DNA of 64,000 nucleotides from Cadophora sp. MPI-SDFR-AT-0126 (Eukaryota > Ascomycota > Leotiomycetes > Helotiales > Ploettnerulaceae), in NCBI GenBank assembly GCA_020747065.1, contig JAGMVK010000009.1, positions 124,001 to 188,000 on the forward strand, in the 5' to 3' direction. Of the stretch, positions 49,746 through 61,928 are shown piece after piece (within the stretch, counting starts at the first letter, position 1; each line of letters starts with the position of its first letter). A model generated the notes under the pieces. That model was not told where the DNA came from, did not search any database, and saw nothing but the letters and a program-made list of their open reading frames with translations. The position numbers were made by a program, and so were the translations under genes.

Positions 49746-51602
49746 ATGACATTGCCAAGCAACGAAAAAGTCGCCGCTGCTACATCAACTGAAGTACCGA
49801 GTGAGTCCTCAGCGAGCCAAAGGGGAGGTTTCTTCCCATGGCTTGAAGATGAAGAGCATCGAGGTCTTTCGTCCAAAGTTATCCGTCGATTCCCAGGTAA
49901 GACCAACCCGAAGCAAATATCTCATTCTCCCCAAGCTTAATTGCTTCCCTCCTTTAAGTTTGTCTGCCTCTGAGAAATTTGCTAACGCTCCACAGTCCTT
50001 GGGGCTCTGGGACTCGTCGGATCAGGCTTGACATGTCTTCTGTCCTGGATGACATTGTACTTCTTCAACGGCCACAAAGTAATCGAAGGAGGCTACCTAC
50101 CCAAACCGGCAGCATGGCTTTCCATCATCCTCTCCCTCAACAGCATCCTCGCCCACATGGCAGTCTCTCAAGGCGTTGCCGTCAGCTGGTGGTATCGGGC
50201 ATCCCGAGAGAAAGCCACCGTTGAAGAACTGCATAATGTTTGGGCGACAGGTTCAAGTATCGGAGCTGCTCTCACAACTTGGAAAGCATTCAACTATATT
50301 GCTCTGGCGACAGTATTCGTTGGAACTCTACCGATCAATGGCATCCTTCTTCAGAACGCCATGACTTCTGGAGCAAACTACCACGAGGTCAACAAGACCG
50401 CCAACTTCTCCATCGCGACTTCGCTTCCTGCTGGATTCTCTGCAGATCTGAATGTCGACGGGTCGGTTGGACTATACAATTCGCTCTGGCAGGCCGTTAT
50501 CCCAACCATTGTCGGCAACACAGACGGTTTCTACAAGGCATCCGACTCGCTGAACTCGTGCAAGGGCGATTGCTCCGGTACAGTCGAAGCAGTTGGATTC
50601 AAGGTGGAGGATGTCTGTCCATCCTATACCATTCCATACAATCTTCCCACGGACACATCCAGCAACTCCACAACCTATTCAACTATGTTCTCCGTCGACA
50701 TAACCTGGAACTCATCCGCACCCTACACCATCGGAGTCAACAGCCTCGTCAAGTCATCATCCGACTGTTCTGGCGTCTACACGGTTACGAATTGTACCTT
50801 ACAAATGGCCCGAATCAAGTATCCCGTCTGGGTCAGATACAATGCGACCGGCGACGGAATGTGGACATGGTACGACCGTTCACAATGGGCATCACCATCG
50901 CACCCCTTGAGTTACTATAATCCGTCCGAAGTAGTCGAAGTGTATCCCGTCGTGCCCGAGACCAACTCCTCCGTCTTCGCCGGCATCGCCTCAGCACTGC
51001 AATCATTCTACGGCTCATCCATCACCATGCACCCCACCGCCAACGGCACAACCCTCAAATACAACGGCTTGTTCGCACAACAATTGCCCACTGGCTACTA
51101 CCCAGGCCAGCTCGACGAATTCGGAAATCCAATCCCAACGCCCGACCGCTGCAACACATCCTTCACCTCCTTCTTCGGGTATGGTAACCCCAGCGATTTC
51201 CTACTAACCAGCATCCGCGACACCTTATTCTACAGCTCCATCTACCAAGCCTTCCAATCCCAATCTTCCATCCAAACCCTGGCGCAAACACCCGACTGGA
51301 TAAGCACCAACGAATACCACGTATTGTGGCGATACTGGTTCGGAAGTCTGGCTGTGACGTTAGCCATAATATTGTTTATCCTACCGACGTTCTATGGGTT
51401 TTGGACTTTGGCGAGGAAGACGACGTTGAGTCCGTTGGAGACGGCGAGGGCGTTTCATGCGCCGGTTTTGAGGGAGGCGCCGAGGCATTTGGATACGCCG
51501 GGACTGTTGAAGGAGGTGGGGGAGAGGAATATTCATACGGATTTGGTAGTGGTGGGTGGTGAGGGGGGTGGGAGTGGGAGTGGAGCGATGGTGGAGAAGT
51601 AG
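49746..51602 (+). CDS. Uncharacterised fungal multi-span membrane protein with large glycosylated loop
   Basis: Exons 49746-49896 and 49996-51602 (99-nt intron) give 585 aa. TM segments: LGALGLVGSGLTCLLSWMTL, AAWLSIILSLNSILAHMAV, FNYIALATVFVGTLPINGILL, then a roughly 300-residue hydrophilic loop with many N-X-S/T sites and cysteines, and a final TM (WFGSLAVTLAIILFILPTFYGFW) before a cytoplasmic tail LARKTTLSPLETARAFHAP. This layout and the final motif are typical of a DUF3176-like/unnamed fungal family of plasma-membrane proteins; function unknown. The tail is Gly-rich, encoded by G-rich DNA. Confidence 0.7.
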
Positions 51603-52328
51603 GTTGATGGTGGAATTTGGAAATGGCGAATGGCGAATGGCGAATGGCGAGTGCGGAGCACTATTGGGTACAACATGTAATGAGATACCAAGATTGGTAA
51701 TGCAGAATAAGATCGTACTTCGATACTTGAAGATTCCATGGAGGAAACTAAATTCATAGCGACATATATATCAGAGGTTTCAGTGTGAAAGTAGCCAGTA
51801 CAGCAAACGTTGTGCCGAGTAAGTTGTATGTGTGTGCGCCTATTGAGTTACATCGTCTTCCAACTAGCAATTATATGAATCTGGCGAAATGTGGAGTGAT
51901 GTTATACACGAAAGGAAATGAGATATCAAATATCAAGAGAGATGACACAGAGCAAGGTCGTAATTCAATGCCTGAAGATGAAGATCCCTCGGAAGGAAAA
52001 AATATATTCAAAGCGACGTGCACGTCAGAAGTTTCAGTGCGAAAGTAGCCAGAACAGCAATAGTTGTGCTAAAGGCATTTGCTGAGTTGGCCACGTTGTA
52101 CATACGGCTGTTGAAGCACATCTTCTTCCAAATGGCAAGTATTTGAATTTGACGAATCTGGAGAGATGTTGGGTCCAAAATGACATGTGGGGTACGATGG
52201 ATGATGAAAAACCAGCTTCATCATTCAGTCTCCGTAGAGTACAAATGGCATACAGTACATGTCTGGCTTTCCCTCGGAAGGTGGCGAGTATAGCAGCTTG
52301 TTGGTATCTTTGGTATCCGCCTGCTGAA
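51603..52328. repeat. Intergenic with decayed tandem duplications
   Basis: It begins with a 7-bp micro-repeat (GGCGAAT, about four copies, near 51625-51650). Two imperfect copies of a roughly 150-250-bp segment follow (about 51755-51900 and 52010-52170), sharing a TTTCAGTG...GAAAGTAGCCAG...ACAGCA block and a CATC(G/T)TCTTCCAA...GGCAA block. The latter resembles the 3' end of the adjacent minus-strand 2EXR gene (about 52325-52350). They look like decayed partial copies of that gene's 3' end. Confidence 0.5.
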
Positions 52329-53350
52329 TCACATTTTCTTCCAACCAGCAACAAAAACCTCCACCAACGGCACCTCCATATCCTCCGGCAATATTTCCTT
52401 AAATCCGCGCGTCACATTTCTCTCGATCTCAGCAGGCGTGAGGCCTTGAAATGCATCAACGCTATTCTGGATCGGCTCGTAAAGAACAACCCTACCCGAC
52501 TGCCTCTCCAGAACTGTCCCCGGATCGACGAACAAAGTGAAGCTCTGCAGTGCAGGAAAATTGTCGAGGGCATCGTCTTCCAGGTGCGCAACATCGTCAA
52601 AGAAAGGCGGTACCAGATAGCCGTAGAAACCGAGACCATGGTCACATTTGAGAGCCATATGTTCCAACGTTTCGAACACGGGGAGAGGTTCGTCGCGTGG
52701 GAGGAAGAGCCAGTGAAGAAATGTCGACCTCATCTTGTAGTCAGAACCGAGGATTAGGACCATATCCTCCTCCGGAACCCACCAGGGCTTGTTCTCCTCC
52801 TCAATCTCCGATCCAATGGCCAAGCGGTATCGCTCCAGCGTTGTAACTCGCGCCAGGCGGCAGGTGTGTAGGAGGGCAAAGATTTCCCGACGGGAAATTT
52901 TCATTGCAATATTCCCTGGTCTCCAAATATCTGCGTCTTCTGCCTCGTAGAATTCAATGTCAAGATCCTCGTCTTCGTCCATAGAGGGGTAGTGCATCAT
53001 TTTGTATGACTGCTTGAATTCGCTAATGGAGGGGAGGATGGCTCGAGGCTTGCCGAGGTCGAAGTTCAGGATCATGTGGACGACGCCTAGGATTGAGCGC
53101 GGATCTGGGACAGCATGCTGCCATATCTGGAGCTGGATCTCTCGTGGGAGTAGGGGGAACTTGGTGAACGTTTTGGCTGGTAGGTTGAGGGTGTGGCTGG
53201 ACTTGGTGGTCGCCCCGGAGTCGTAGGTGGGAGTGATTCGAGCTGGCAGATGTGTATGTCAGCGCTCAATTCGTGCTCTGAAGCATGGTTTTAAAGATAA
53301 CAGCAGGCAGCAGTCAATTGAGTCTAGTGCGGAGTGGAGAGCATACCCAT
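52329..53350 (-). CDS. 2EXR-domain protein
   Basis: Predicted coding exons 53350-53347 (ATG plus one base) and 53242-52329, with a 104-nt intron (GTATGC donor, CTGCCAG acceptor), give 305 aa. The N-terminal part carries the 2EXR motif FTKFPLLPREIQLQIWQHAV (residues 27-46), which also includes the usual HTCRLAR block later (LLHTCRLARVTTLERYRL). The rest is the acidic, Trp-rich body typical of this very large fungal family. Function unknown; members are probably protein-interaction factors. The start is inferred: without the small first exon the conserved motif has no ATG upstream in frame, and the splice restores the frame exactly. Confidence 0.72.
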
Positions 53351-56300
53351 GTGGAAGAAATGTCAACTATGTAGGACGTAGACTATCTCGGGTTCATTGA
53401 TCGTGTTCAATTCGACGCTGATGGAGAAAGAGCACAAAAAGATTGGGCCCGTAGCTGGAGCTACAGAAACACTTGATTTGACTGGACGTCTGGCGTTGTC
53501 TAAGTGTGGAGGCTGGAGTTGAAAGGAGGAAGATACGACGGATGAAGCTGGGAGACGCGTAGCATCTTAGGCAGCACCCAGAAGCCAAGCACCAGATCAT
53601 GTGATTGCACTATCAAATACCAAGCTCTGCCCACGAAAGCTACGTCAGTTCCTCGTTGATATTCAAGAGTCCTCTGCTTTTATCTGTTTTTCACCACTCG
53701 TCTCATACTCCTGTTTCTTTCTCATATCACAAGTGCATTGTCTTCTATTTTAACAGGCAGGCAGGAGAGGCTGAAGTAAGCATCTCGCCTATGCCATGCT
53801 ATTTGTGTTCTGTCCTGGACGTCGAGGTCTCTAAGTTGAATGAGACCGTTAAGACGAGGAATTTGATTTATGTTGTCTTGTTGATTGCTTCAACCTGTTG
53901 GAACCAGTTTCCTTCGTTTGCATCAACTGTGTCGGCGACGATACTGAAGTTCCATAGCTTCCTTGGCCATACATTTTGACCATCGAGCTACATTTTGCTC
54001 AACGAGCCAGCGAGATAGCAACAGGCAATGCTAAGAGTACGGAAGGCTGTGGCTGTAGTACCACTGCTACAGATCTCTTGCCGTCATAGCATACACTGCT
54101 TGATGTGCATTGAGCTCCATCTCGCCGAATGCTGGTCCTCGATCCTGGTGGCAGTCATCATCACTGATAACTCTGTACTCTACTCTTCAATGGGAATTTG
54201 GTCTATCCTACTGTTTATCAGAACTATTTCATAAGACTTCTGAAAATGGCATGTGTTTTGTCGTGTCGGCCAGAAGGTTGAAAGACGAGAAAGATTCTTG
54301 GATGGACTCGTCTCCTAATCTTGATGTCAAGCTGAGCTGCCTCTACAGCGCTAACGCAGAAGCTATCCTCTTAGAGCAGATCAAGGTCAGTGCCTAGTCA
54401 TACGGCGGGAGCTGGGCGCAAGTGAAGAGGTCTTTCTTCTAGCTTTTCTCTCGAGGGCTTGGTGTCGGACCCTTCAGCTACTTCTTGATGAAGAGAATAT
54501 GTCGCCTGGTTTAGCGTTTACCTTCCATCACGCACCAAGGGTGCTGATGCCAGGTCCTCTGGTGAGATCTTACGCACAACCGAAAGACAATGGTGTCCAC
54601 CGAGTTCGGAATGAGGGTGTCTGTTGAGGAATCTCGCAGCAATTCAAGTGTCAAGTAAGAACACGAGTCGGAACATTTGTCAACTTTATAAACAACATCC
54701 CTTCTGGGAGCGAATTTCCGGATTGTGGATTCATCTTTAGCACCTGACTCTCAGAGAAGTTCATCCAAGGCGATATGGTTACCTTGTCAAGGGGATGTTG
54801 AGTTTGCATCTCAAAACTTCGACGCTATTCCCAACCCAACGGCAGAAATCTCTCAATTCAACCCACGGCCAACAAAACACAAGGTGAACCTTCGCGAGAG
54901 ATCCAATCAAATCAACCCAACCATCCAAATCTCACGTTGTCTCGGCCAAATGCAAGCCATCCCTTCTCATCATGTTCCGATTGTGGTCTGAATACCCTCA
55001 ACTTTCTCCAGGCAACAACAAATGTACCCTGCAGTGGAGAAGATGTGGGGTTTAAGCCGCAGACGCCTCCGAAGGCGCCTTCAGTTAGTTCTCTGTTGCT
55101 CCCGGGGTTTCAAGTTGATGGCGTTTCCCGTTTATCGCGGGCTTCAAGCCTTCAAGCCACAGCACAAGGCAACAACAAATGTACCCTGTCAACAATTGAG
55201 TTTTGCGTTGTCGGCTAACTGTATGCAGAAATCCATACACCGGCATGCTGCGGCATTTGCTCCGAATTTCACGCCTTCACCGCCGTCACATTATCTTTTT
55301 CCAATGATTTTGGAGAAAGAAATTGCTCGATTGCAGTCCCAAGAGGTGATGGGTGGATAGGCTAATTGGGCATTCTGCTCGTTCAGCATGTCAACCAATG
55401 AAGATTGTTCGTTAAACTTAGGGGGGGAACAACGCGGAGATAAAGTGGTGAGGTCTGGACAGGGTGTGGCGCCTGTGAAGGAGTGCCAAGCTAGGAGATG
55501 ACCAGCGGGCGTTGCGGGGTAGCAGTTTGAAGCTCCAACACGCTTCTTCCCTGCTTTTGGTCCACATCGACAACAACGGCGACAATAGCACCAGCAACAA
55601 GATGACCGCCACCTTCTCGGCCGTTCCGAATCCGAAGTAACATTCGATTCATGTCTTGTCTTCGGCCTCGTCGACTACTTATTAATTCGGGTTTGTCACA
55701 TACCCTTCTCCTCTCTATTGGTCCAAGATTACTGGGGCCTAGGGAAGGTCAGCTGTACCCTGGCTGGACGTCCACGGACAATGGTTTTTATCTCTTGGCA
55801 TATATCCCGACTCGGAGAATGAGCTAGAGGAATTGGCTTTTGCTTGAGAAACAGACAAGGAATCTTGGTGAGCTTAATCGCTAGTGGCTGGATAAATTCT
55901 ACGCCATGGCTGGTTACTGGTGCGCCGCCAAATATCCAGATGGATGTCACTCTTTGATGGGAGGAAAAGCAGAGATTGATCGACATTCCATGATACATGT
56001 GAGGATAGTGGCTGTCGAATGGACTGTCGTGTAACAAGAAGGGATGTTACCATTGGTCGTGTGCGCGTTGGTACTTAGCGAAGTACGTGATCAGTCTGTG
56101 CATACAGATGCAGGTATGTGAGCACCACCACACACACCCTTTGTCCCTTGACCTTGACATGCACTACTTGTTCCAACCCATAGCGGTGATGGTAATGATG
56201 ACGCGAGCGTGATGGTTGCATTAGATGCAAACAAGGGACAAGGGTAGCTTCATCTTTTCCTGGGGTCCAGCCGAGCTCCACAGTCCGCACGAAAAACACC

Positions 56301-56553
56301 CTCGAGCTTGACCCCTCCATTTACCAGCCCATGGAAGGTGCACTGCATGGAGATCTGGGAAGACCCCAGACACAGTAGATAAGTATAAAGGAAACCTCCA
56401 CCCCAGTTTCGGGGTAAGAAGAAAACACCAACATTCTCATTCTCGTCTTTCAATTTCCCGGGGAATTTCCCTTTCCTTCCTCAATCTATATTTCTCTCTA
56501 GAAACTTATACTTCAATTGCGACTCCTCCAGTTGCAGCTTACCCACCCTAATC
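53351..56553. other. Long intergenic region, no gene supported
   Basis: About 3.2 kb of normal composition. A frame at 53605-53979 (+) begins at TTG; its in-frame ATG gives only about 60 residues with one hydrophobic stretch, and I do not recognise it. Other frames up to 112 codons overlap without domains. A roughly 20-bp exact direct repeat (GCAACAACAAATGTACCCTG) occurs at 55012-55031 and 55169-55188. The last 200 nt hold the promoter/leader of the MFS gene, with a GATAAGTATAAA stretch near 56379. Confidence 0.4.
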
Positions 56554-59100
56554 ATGGCCGACCCTGGTGCGCCGGACATCGACACAGCGTGAGCACATTC
56601 CTTCCACTTAATTGGATACAAGCTGACAATGCCTCCAGCCCAAAGGCAGCTCCGGTCTCTGAGCCCGTCGAAGTCTCTCATACCGAGAAGCGCAAGCAGT
56701 CCGTTTTCCTTGATGCCGATCGCCGCAAAGAGAAGCTTGCAGCCATTGCAGAGAATACCACCGGAGAGTGTGTCTTCATCCTTTTCCACTCCATTCACCT
56801 CAACTAACGCAACTTAGGATCAAGAACCCTCTCGTCGGCATCCCAAAAGATCAATTGATCCGCGATGTCGAAGACTTCGCCGCCGAGTTCGATGTCGCTG
56901 ATATCAAACCCTACTTGATCAAGGGAGCTCTGGTTGCGCAAAACCCAGGTCGTATCGATACCATACACGAGCTCGATGATGAGGATCGTAGAGTCTTGAA
57001 CGAGGAAGTCACTCACAAGTGGAAGCACCCTCGAATTCTCTACCTCACCATTGTCCTCAACTCCATTGCAGCTTGTGTCCAAGGTTGGGACCAGACTGGT
57101 TCCAATGGCGCCAATCTTACATTTGCGATCCAGATGGGCATCTCCGACAACCCAGCCTATTGCGATAGTGCGTCCGAATGCAGTAGAAACTCTTGGCTCG
57201 TTGGTTTTGTTAATTCTTCTCCTTACATTGCTATTTGTCTCTTGTAAGTTCGTTTTGCAGTCTTCATTGTGCGCGAATTGACTTTTGATAGTGCCGCCTG
57301 GATTTCTGACCCTGTCAATCACTTCCTTGGACGTCGTGGTACCATCTTCATCGCTGCCATCTTCAGTGTCCTGGCACCACTCGGATCTGGCTTGACCCAG
57401 AAATGGGGACAATTGGTTGCATGTCGTGTAAGTAGCTCTCTTGGAACTGTTTGGCTCGTGCTGATACAAATATAGGTCCTCCTTGGGATCGGCATGGGAT
57501 TGAAGGAAGTCACCGTTCCTGTCTACTCTGCTGAGATTGCACCAACGAGCATTCGAGGCGGGTTAGTCATGAGCTGGCAAGTTTGGACTGCATTTGGTAT
57601 CTTCTTGGGTACTTGTGCCAATCTAGTGTATGTACCTTCTTCCTTCTATCCGTGTTGACATTGCGCACGTGACTGGCCGAGACCAGTAAAGAGTGCAGCG
57701 CTTGAGCCACAACCTCAAGCTAGAAGTCACACCCTGACAGCAGCGTAACGGATATAGATTTCTTATGTTTGCAAGGATCATGTTCAGGTCCGCTTTTGGT
57801 TCTTTCCTGGATCTCTGATTCATACGTGGATGAGAGCACCACTGATGATTCCAGATTCGTCGACACTGGTAGAATCGCATGGCGTCTCCAACTCGCATCT
57901 GCGTTCGTCCCCGCTGTACCCCTCGTCATCGGAATCTTCTTCTGCCCAGAGTCCCCACGTTGGCTTCTGAAGAAACGCAAGATCCCCCAAGCCTACAAGT
58001 CTCTTCTCCGTCTCCGCAACAGCCCGCTCCAAGCCGCTCGAGACTTGTACTTCATCCACGCACAACTTGTCTATGAAGATGCTCTGCTTGAGGAGAGTGG
58101 TCTGTCTAAGAATGGAAATATGTTCACGCGCTTCGTTGAGCTGTTCACTATTCCTCGCTTACGGAGAGCTACTCAAGCATCGGGTATTGTTATGATTGCG
58201 CAGCAGATGTGCGGAAGTAGGTCGTCCTTTGTTGGTTGAAAATCAAGTGCTAAAGTTGCACAGTCAACATTATCGCCTTCTATTCGTCTACCATCTTTGA
58301 GCAGTCTGGTGCAAGCAATATCACCGCACTTCTTGCATCATTCGGATTTGGTCTGGTCAACTTTGTTTTTGCTTGGCCAGCAATTTGTAAGCCCCTGACC
58401 CTCTGTAACCAACTCATTATTTCAAGTCATCATACTGATATACGACTCAGGGACAATTGACACCTTCGGACGTCGTGGCCTCCTCCTTTTCACGTTCCCA
58501 AACATGTGCTGGTCTTTACTCGCCGCCGGAATGTCCTATTACATCCCCCCCTCCAGCCGCGCCCACCTCGGTCTCGTAACATTCTTCATCTATGTCTACG
58601 ACGCCTTCTACTCACCTGGAGAAGGTCCCGTTCCCTTCACCTACTCCGCCGAAGTGTTTCCGCTTTCCCACCGTGAAGTCGGCATGTCCTGGGCCGTTGC
58701 CACCAACAACTTCTGGGCCACCGTCGTATCTCTCACATTCCCGCGCCAATTGCGAGCCTTCGGCGTGCAAGGCGCGTTCGGGTTCTACGCCGGCATGAAC
58801 GTCATCGCCCTGGTGCTCATCTTCTTGTTCCTGCCAGAGACCAAGCAACGCACTCTCGAGGAGCTGGATTACGTGTTTGGTGTTACGACGCGGGCGCATG
58901 CGAAGTATCAGCTTACGAAGGCGTTGCCGTGGTGGTTCAAGAGGTATGTGCTGTGGAGGAAGGATGCGACGTGTGAGGAGCTGTATCATTTTGAGCAGGG
59001 GGAGTGGACTGAGAGTGATAGAGAATCTGGGAAGGTGGCGGATGGTGAGGGAGTGGCTGTTAGTTCCGGGGTGGATAAGGGGCATAAGGAGGTTGTCTGA
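56554..59100 (+). CDS. MFS sugar transporter
   Basis: Eight exons: 56554-56588, 56639-56767, 56818-57243, 57292-57427, 57476-57627, 57855-58216, 58264-58386, 58451-59100. All phases agree and give 670 aa. A cytoplasmic N-terminus of about 135 residues precedes twelve TM helices of the sugar-porter type. Diagnostic motifs: [14 protein letters not shown] in TM1, [10 protein letters not shown], the [14 protein letters not shown] block, [25 protein letters not shown]...[33 protein letters not shown] and [16 protein letters not shown]. Plasma membrane sugar or polyol importer; the substrate is not predictable. Exon 5 to exon 6 uses an unusually long intron (227 nt) for this window. The C-terminal tail is acidic. 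Confidence 0.88.
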
Positions 59101-59578
59101 AGTTGGGATATTTGCAGCCAAACACTTTCAACATATTGAGGAGTAGGAATTCAGCGGTGGATACGAGGCTAATGTGATGAATGGGGACGGTATTTTTTCG
59201 TTTCAGACAAGTTGTTTTTATTCACTGGGAGTTCTCCTCGATACCATTGCCACTTCAAGAGTCTGACTAGCATGTGCATTTCAATCGACAGAATCCATGG
59301 TCAGCCCTTAGTGATCAACAACCTTCTATTTACTCACTTCCTCGTTGATCTCTTATGAAAGCCCTATCTTAAACAACACATCAATGGCTAATATTCTGAC
59401 AGAGCTCAGCAGAGTCTACCATGACGCCGCCTTCTGTTTCCTACCTATACGCAACGCCTAAGTTAGGAGAGTTCAAACAGACACAAATCCTTCGGTTTTT
59501 TTCACAGCAGCGAATTTTTTTTCCGGAATGAAATGGACGGAGGCTTCTGGATGCAGACCCACCAAATGCTGAACCATA
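59101..59578. other. 3' flanks between the convergent MFS and SET genes
   Basis: Convergent spacer of about 480 nt. No gene or clear terminator structure seen. Confidence 0.5.
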
Positions 59579-61928
59579 CTAAGTAAAGTTTTTATACGTT
59601 TCTTCGAACGTCTCATCTTCCCCAACACAGATTCGGTACGATAACTTGGCATACCGTACAGCCTGTGCAGCAAGATCCGGAGCCACAAACTGATAGGCGC
59701 CACGCAAAAGTCCCCAGCATTCTATGCTGTGATCCGTGAACAAGCCCCATTGCTTCACGGCCATTGGCGTACCGAGCGTATGAGGCAGATTGCCTCCTTC
59801 AATGACATGTCCGAGAGATGAGAACGACTTGAGAGCCGAGCTGATTGCCTTGGTCGGATTTTGTCGTTGCATATACATCTGCGCTAGGCGAAGATGGAGG
59901 TCCCAGATATGAATTCGAGGTACTTTGGAAGCTGGCTGACTGTACTGGCTCTCCATCGCTGCGAGAATGCTTTCAATCTTGGGCAGGTTTGCTTCCCAGC
60001 CCGTTTTGAAAAGTCGGAGAACCTCGGCTCGCTGTTGCTTTCTGCTGTTGAGGACCTTCCTATTCGTGGTCTGGTCATCTCGACACATGGCGCAGTCACA
60101 CTTGAATCCCCAGTGCTTGAGTTTCTTCTGGCGATCGTCATTTTCCTCTGCGATTGGTAGGTGGTACCAGAAAGTGATCTCTTCATTAGGAGCCAGGTCG
60201 CGGGTAGCTCGGACGATCATCATATCGCCGATAAAAGCACGCCGGGCATTGCTGTTACAGCTATGGTTGATATATGATGCTAGAGGCCACACGCCACATG
60301 AATGGAACTGCTTGTCTGGGTTTTCCTTTACTGCGTCCGTCGCCGAATCTCGCAGGTGAGTCAGGCGAGACGATAGAGGACAGCCAAAAACATTTAAAGC
60401 TATAACCCTCTCAATGTAGAATCTGGAATTGATTAGTAAGGTCTACTCTCAGGACATCATTCCGGTCTCACGTGTCAATCACAGGTGTTTTGTCCACCAT
60501 ACAAGAACCAACCGAATCATAGGATCCGTGATGGAGGTCCATGATAGCTGGAGCAAAGGAAGGACTTTTGTGGATTTTCTGAAAAATCATTCTTATGAGT
60601 TCGGACTGGGCTCCCATGGTCATGCTATCATTTTCCACGTTGATTAGAAGGGTCAGGTCGTTTTCTTCGTTCCCACCTTGCTGTGCAGCTTCAGCGGTAT
60701 ACGCGTGGGCAAAGGCTTTCTCGCAGAGAAGAAGATCGCCGGCCTTGATAGCTCTAGTTGTGAACAAGCCTCGCCCTCGCAAACCTGCTCCCCTAATAGC
60801 AACTGGGCCAGTGTATGTGGCATGGTCGAGATGGGGAGGGCGAAGCTTCTTAGCTTCGGCGTGGAACTGCTTGAATATGTACTTGCCACTCGTCTGTTCC
60901 TGGAACCGCTTGGTGGCTTTCAGAAGTTCTTTCTCGGCCTGTGAGTTGTCTGAGTATTCCAAACGAAGAGTTTTCAGAACCTCGCAGCATTCTTCAAATC
61001 TCTGAAGGTTGTAGAGTACTTGAGCTTTACGATACAGAGCCTTCTCTACTGGTTTCGGGATGGATACCAGAGGTTCAAGATCAGCAAGAGCAGCATCAAA
61101 GTTCTTTGCTTTGAGGAGAGCAAGAGAACGATTCAGCTGTATAATCTGTGCCTCCCCCTCGTCCAATGCCGAATTTAATGCTCTGGTATACCTGATTGTC
61201 TGTCATCATCTGAGCAACTGTACAGAATGAACCAAAATAACTACTTACATTTCAATGGCGGCTTGGTAGTTGGAATCGTTGAAGAACTTGTTGCCCTGCA
61301 TTCTTAAATGTTCTCCAGAGGATTCGAGCTCTTTCACGCGTGACTGCCAGTAGGGTGGAATCCGCTTGTCATCTCTCAGAAGATATACAAGATCAGAGGG
61401 ATGGTCGATGCGAAGACCATAGTCGCCATCGGACATCAATTTCAGATATGGCTCTTTGATGATCAGAATCGTTCCCTCGCCAAGAATATCTTCGGCAGGG
61501 CGAATGGTTTCCTCTTCTTGATAGTATACTTGCAGCATAATAGCGTCACCATTCTCATCTTCCACAATAGCCATAACAGCGGTCATCCTATCTGGCGGTG
61601 TAATAGATCGGACAAGGATATACTTCTCTCTGTGATGTGTTTCCAGGAGAAGATCATTGATCATGACTTTTTGCAAGTCAACAACAGACCGAACACACGG
61701 ACCGTAACTGGGAGGAATGAAAGCCGTCCTTATATTTGTATGTGAGCCTGCTCTACTTTGTCCACGGCTGAGCATGAGTCGAAATCGGAATTGGTTTGTG
61801 AGTTCGTCGCGAGACTTTCTGCTCCCAATCCTCTGGCCAGCACGAGCTTGAGCATTTTGCAGGGTTTTTTTCTGGTTGAGGAGCAGTTGCATGTACTGCG
61901 GGACCCGAGATACATCGTGAGTGTCCAT
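59579..61928 (-). CDS. SET-domain protein with TPR repeats (SMYD-like)
   Basis: Three exons on the minus strand, 61928-61249, 61191-60472 and 60422-59579 (introns 57 and 49 nt), give 747 aa. Residues about 1-205 form an N-terminal region. TPR-like helices follow (about 206-340: GEHLRMQGNKFFNDSNYQAA, then IEMYTRALNSAL; LNRSLALLKAKNFDAALADL; KALYRKAQVLYNLQRFEECC). The SET domain starts at RGLFTTRAIKAGDLLLCEKA and continues after a long insert to YINHSCNSNARR and an EEITFWY-like end. The CDCAMCRDD post-SET cluster follows. Members methylate lysines or act as protein partners; substrate unknown. The split SET and CxC cluster are those of the SMYD/SET-TPR class; no MYND finger is seen. Confidence 0.85.

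Noticed and set aside
58612..59121. 169-codon minus-strand frame
   Set aside because: Antisense shadow of the last exon of the sugar transporter.
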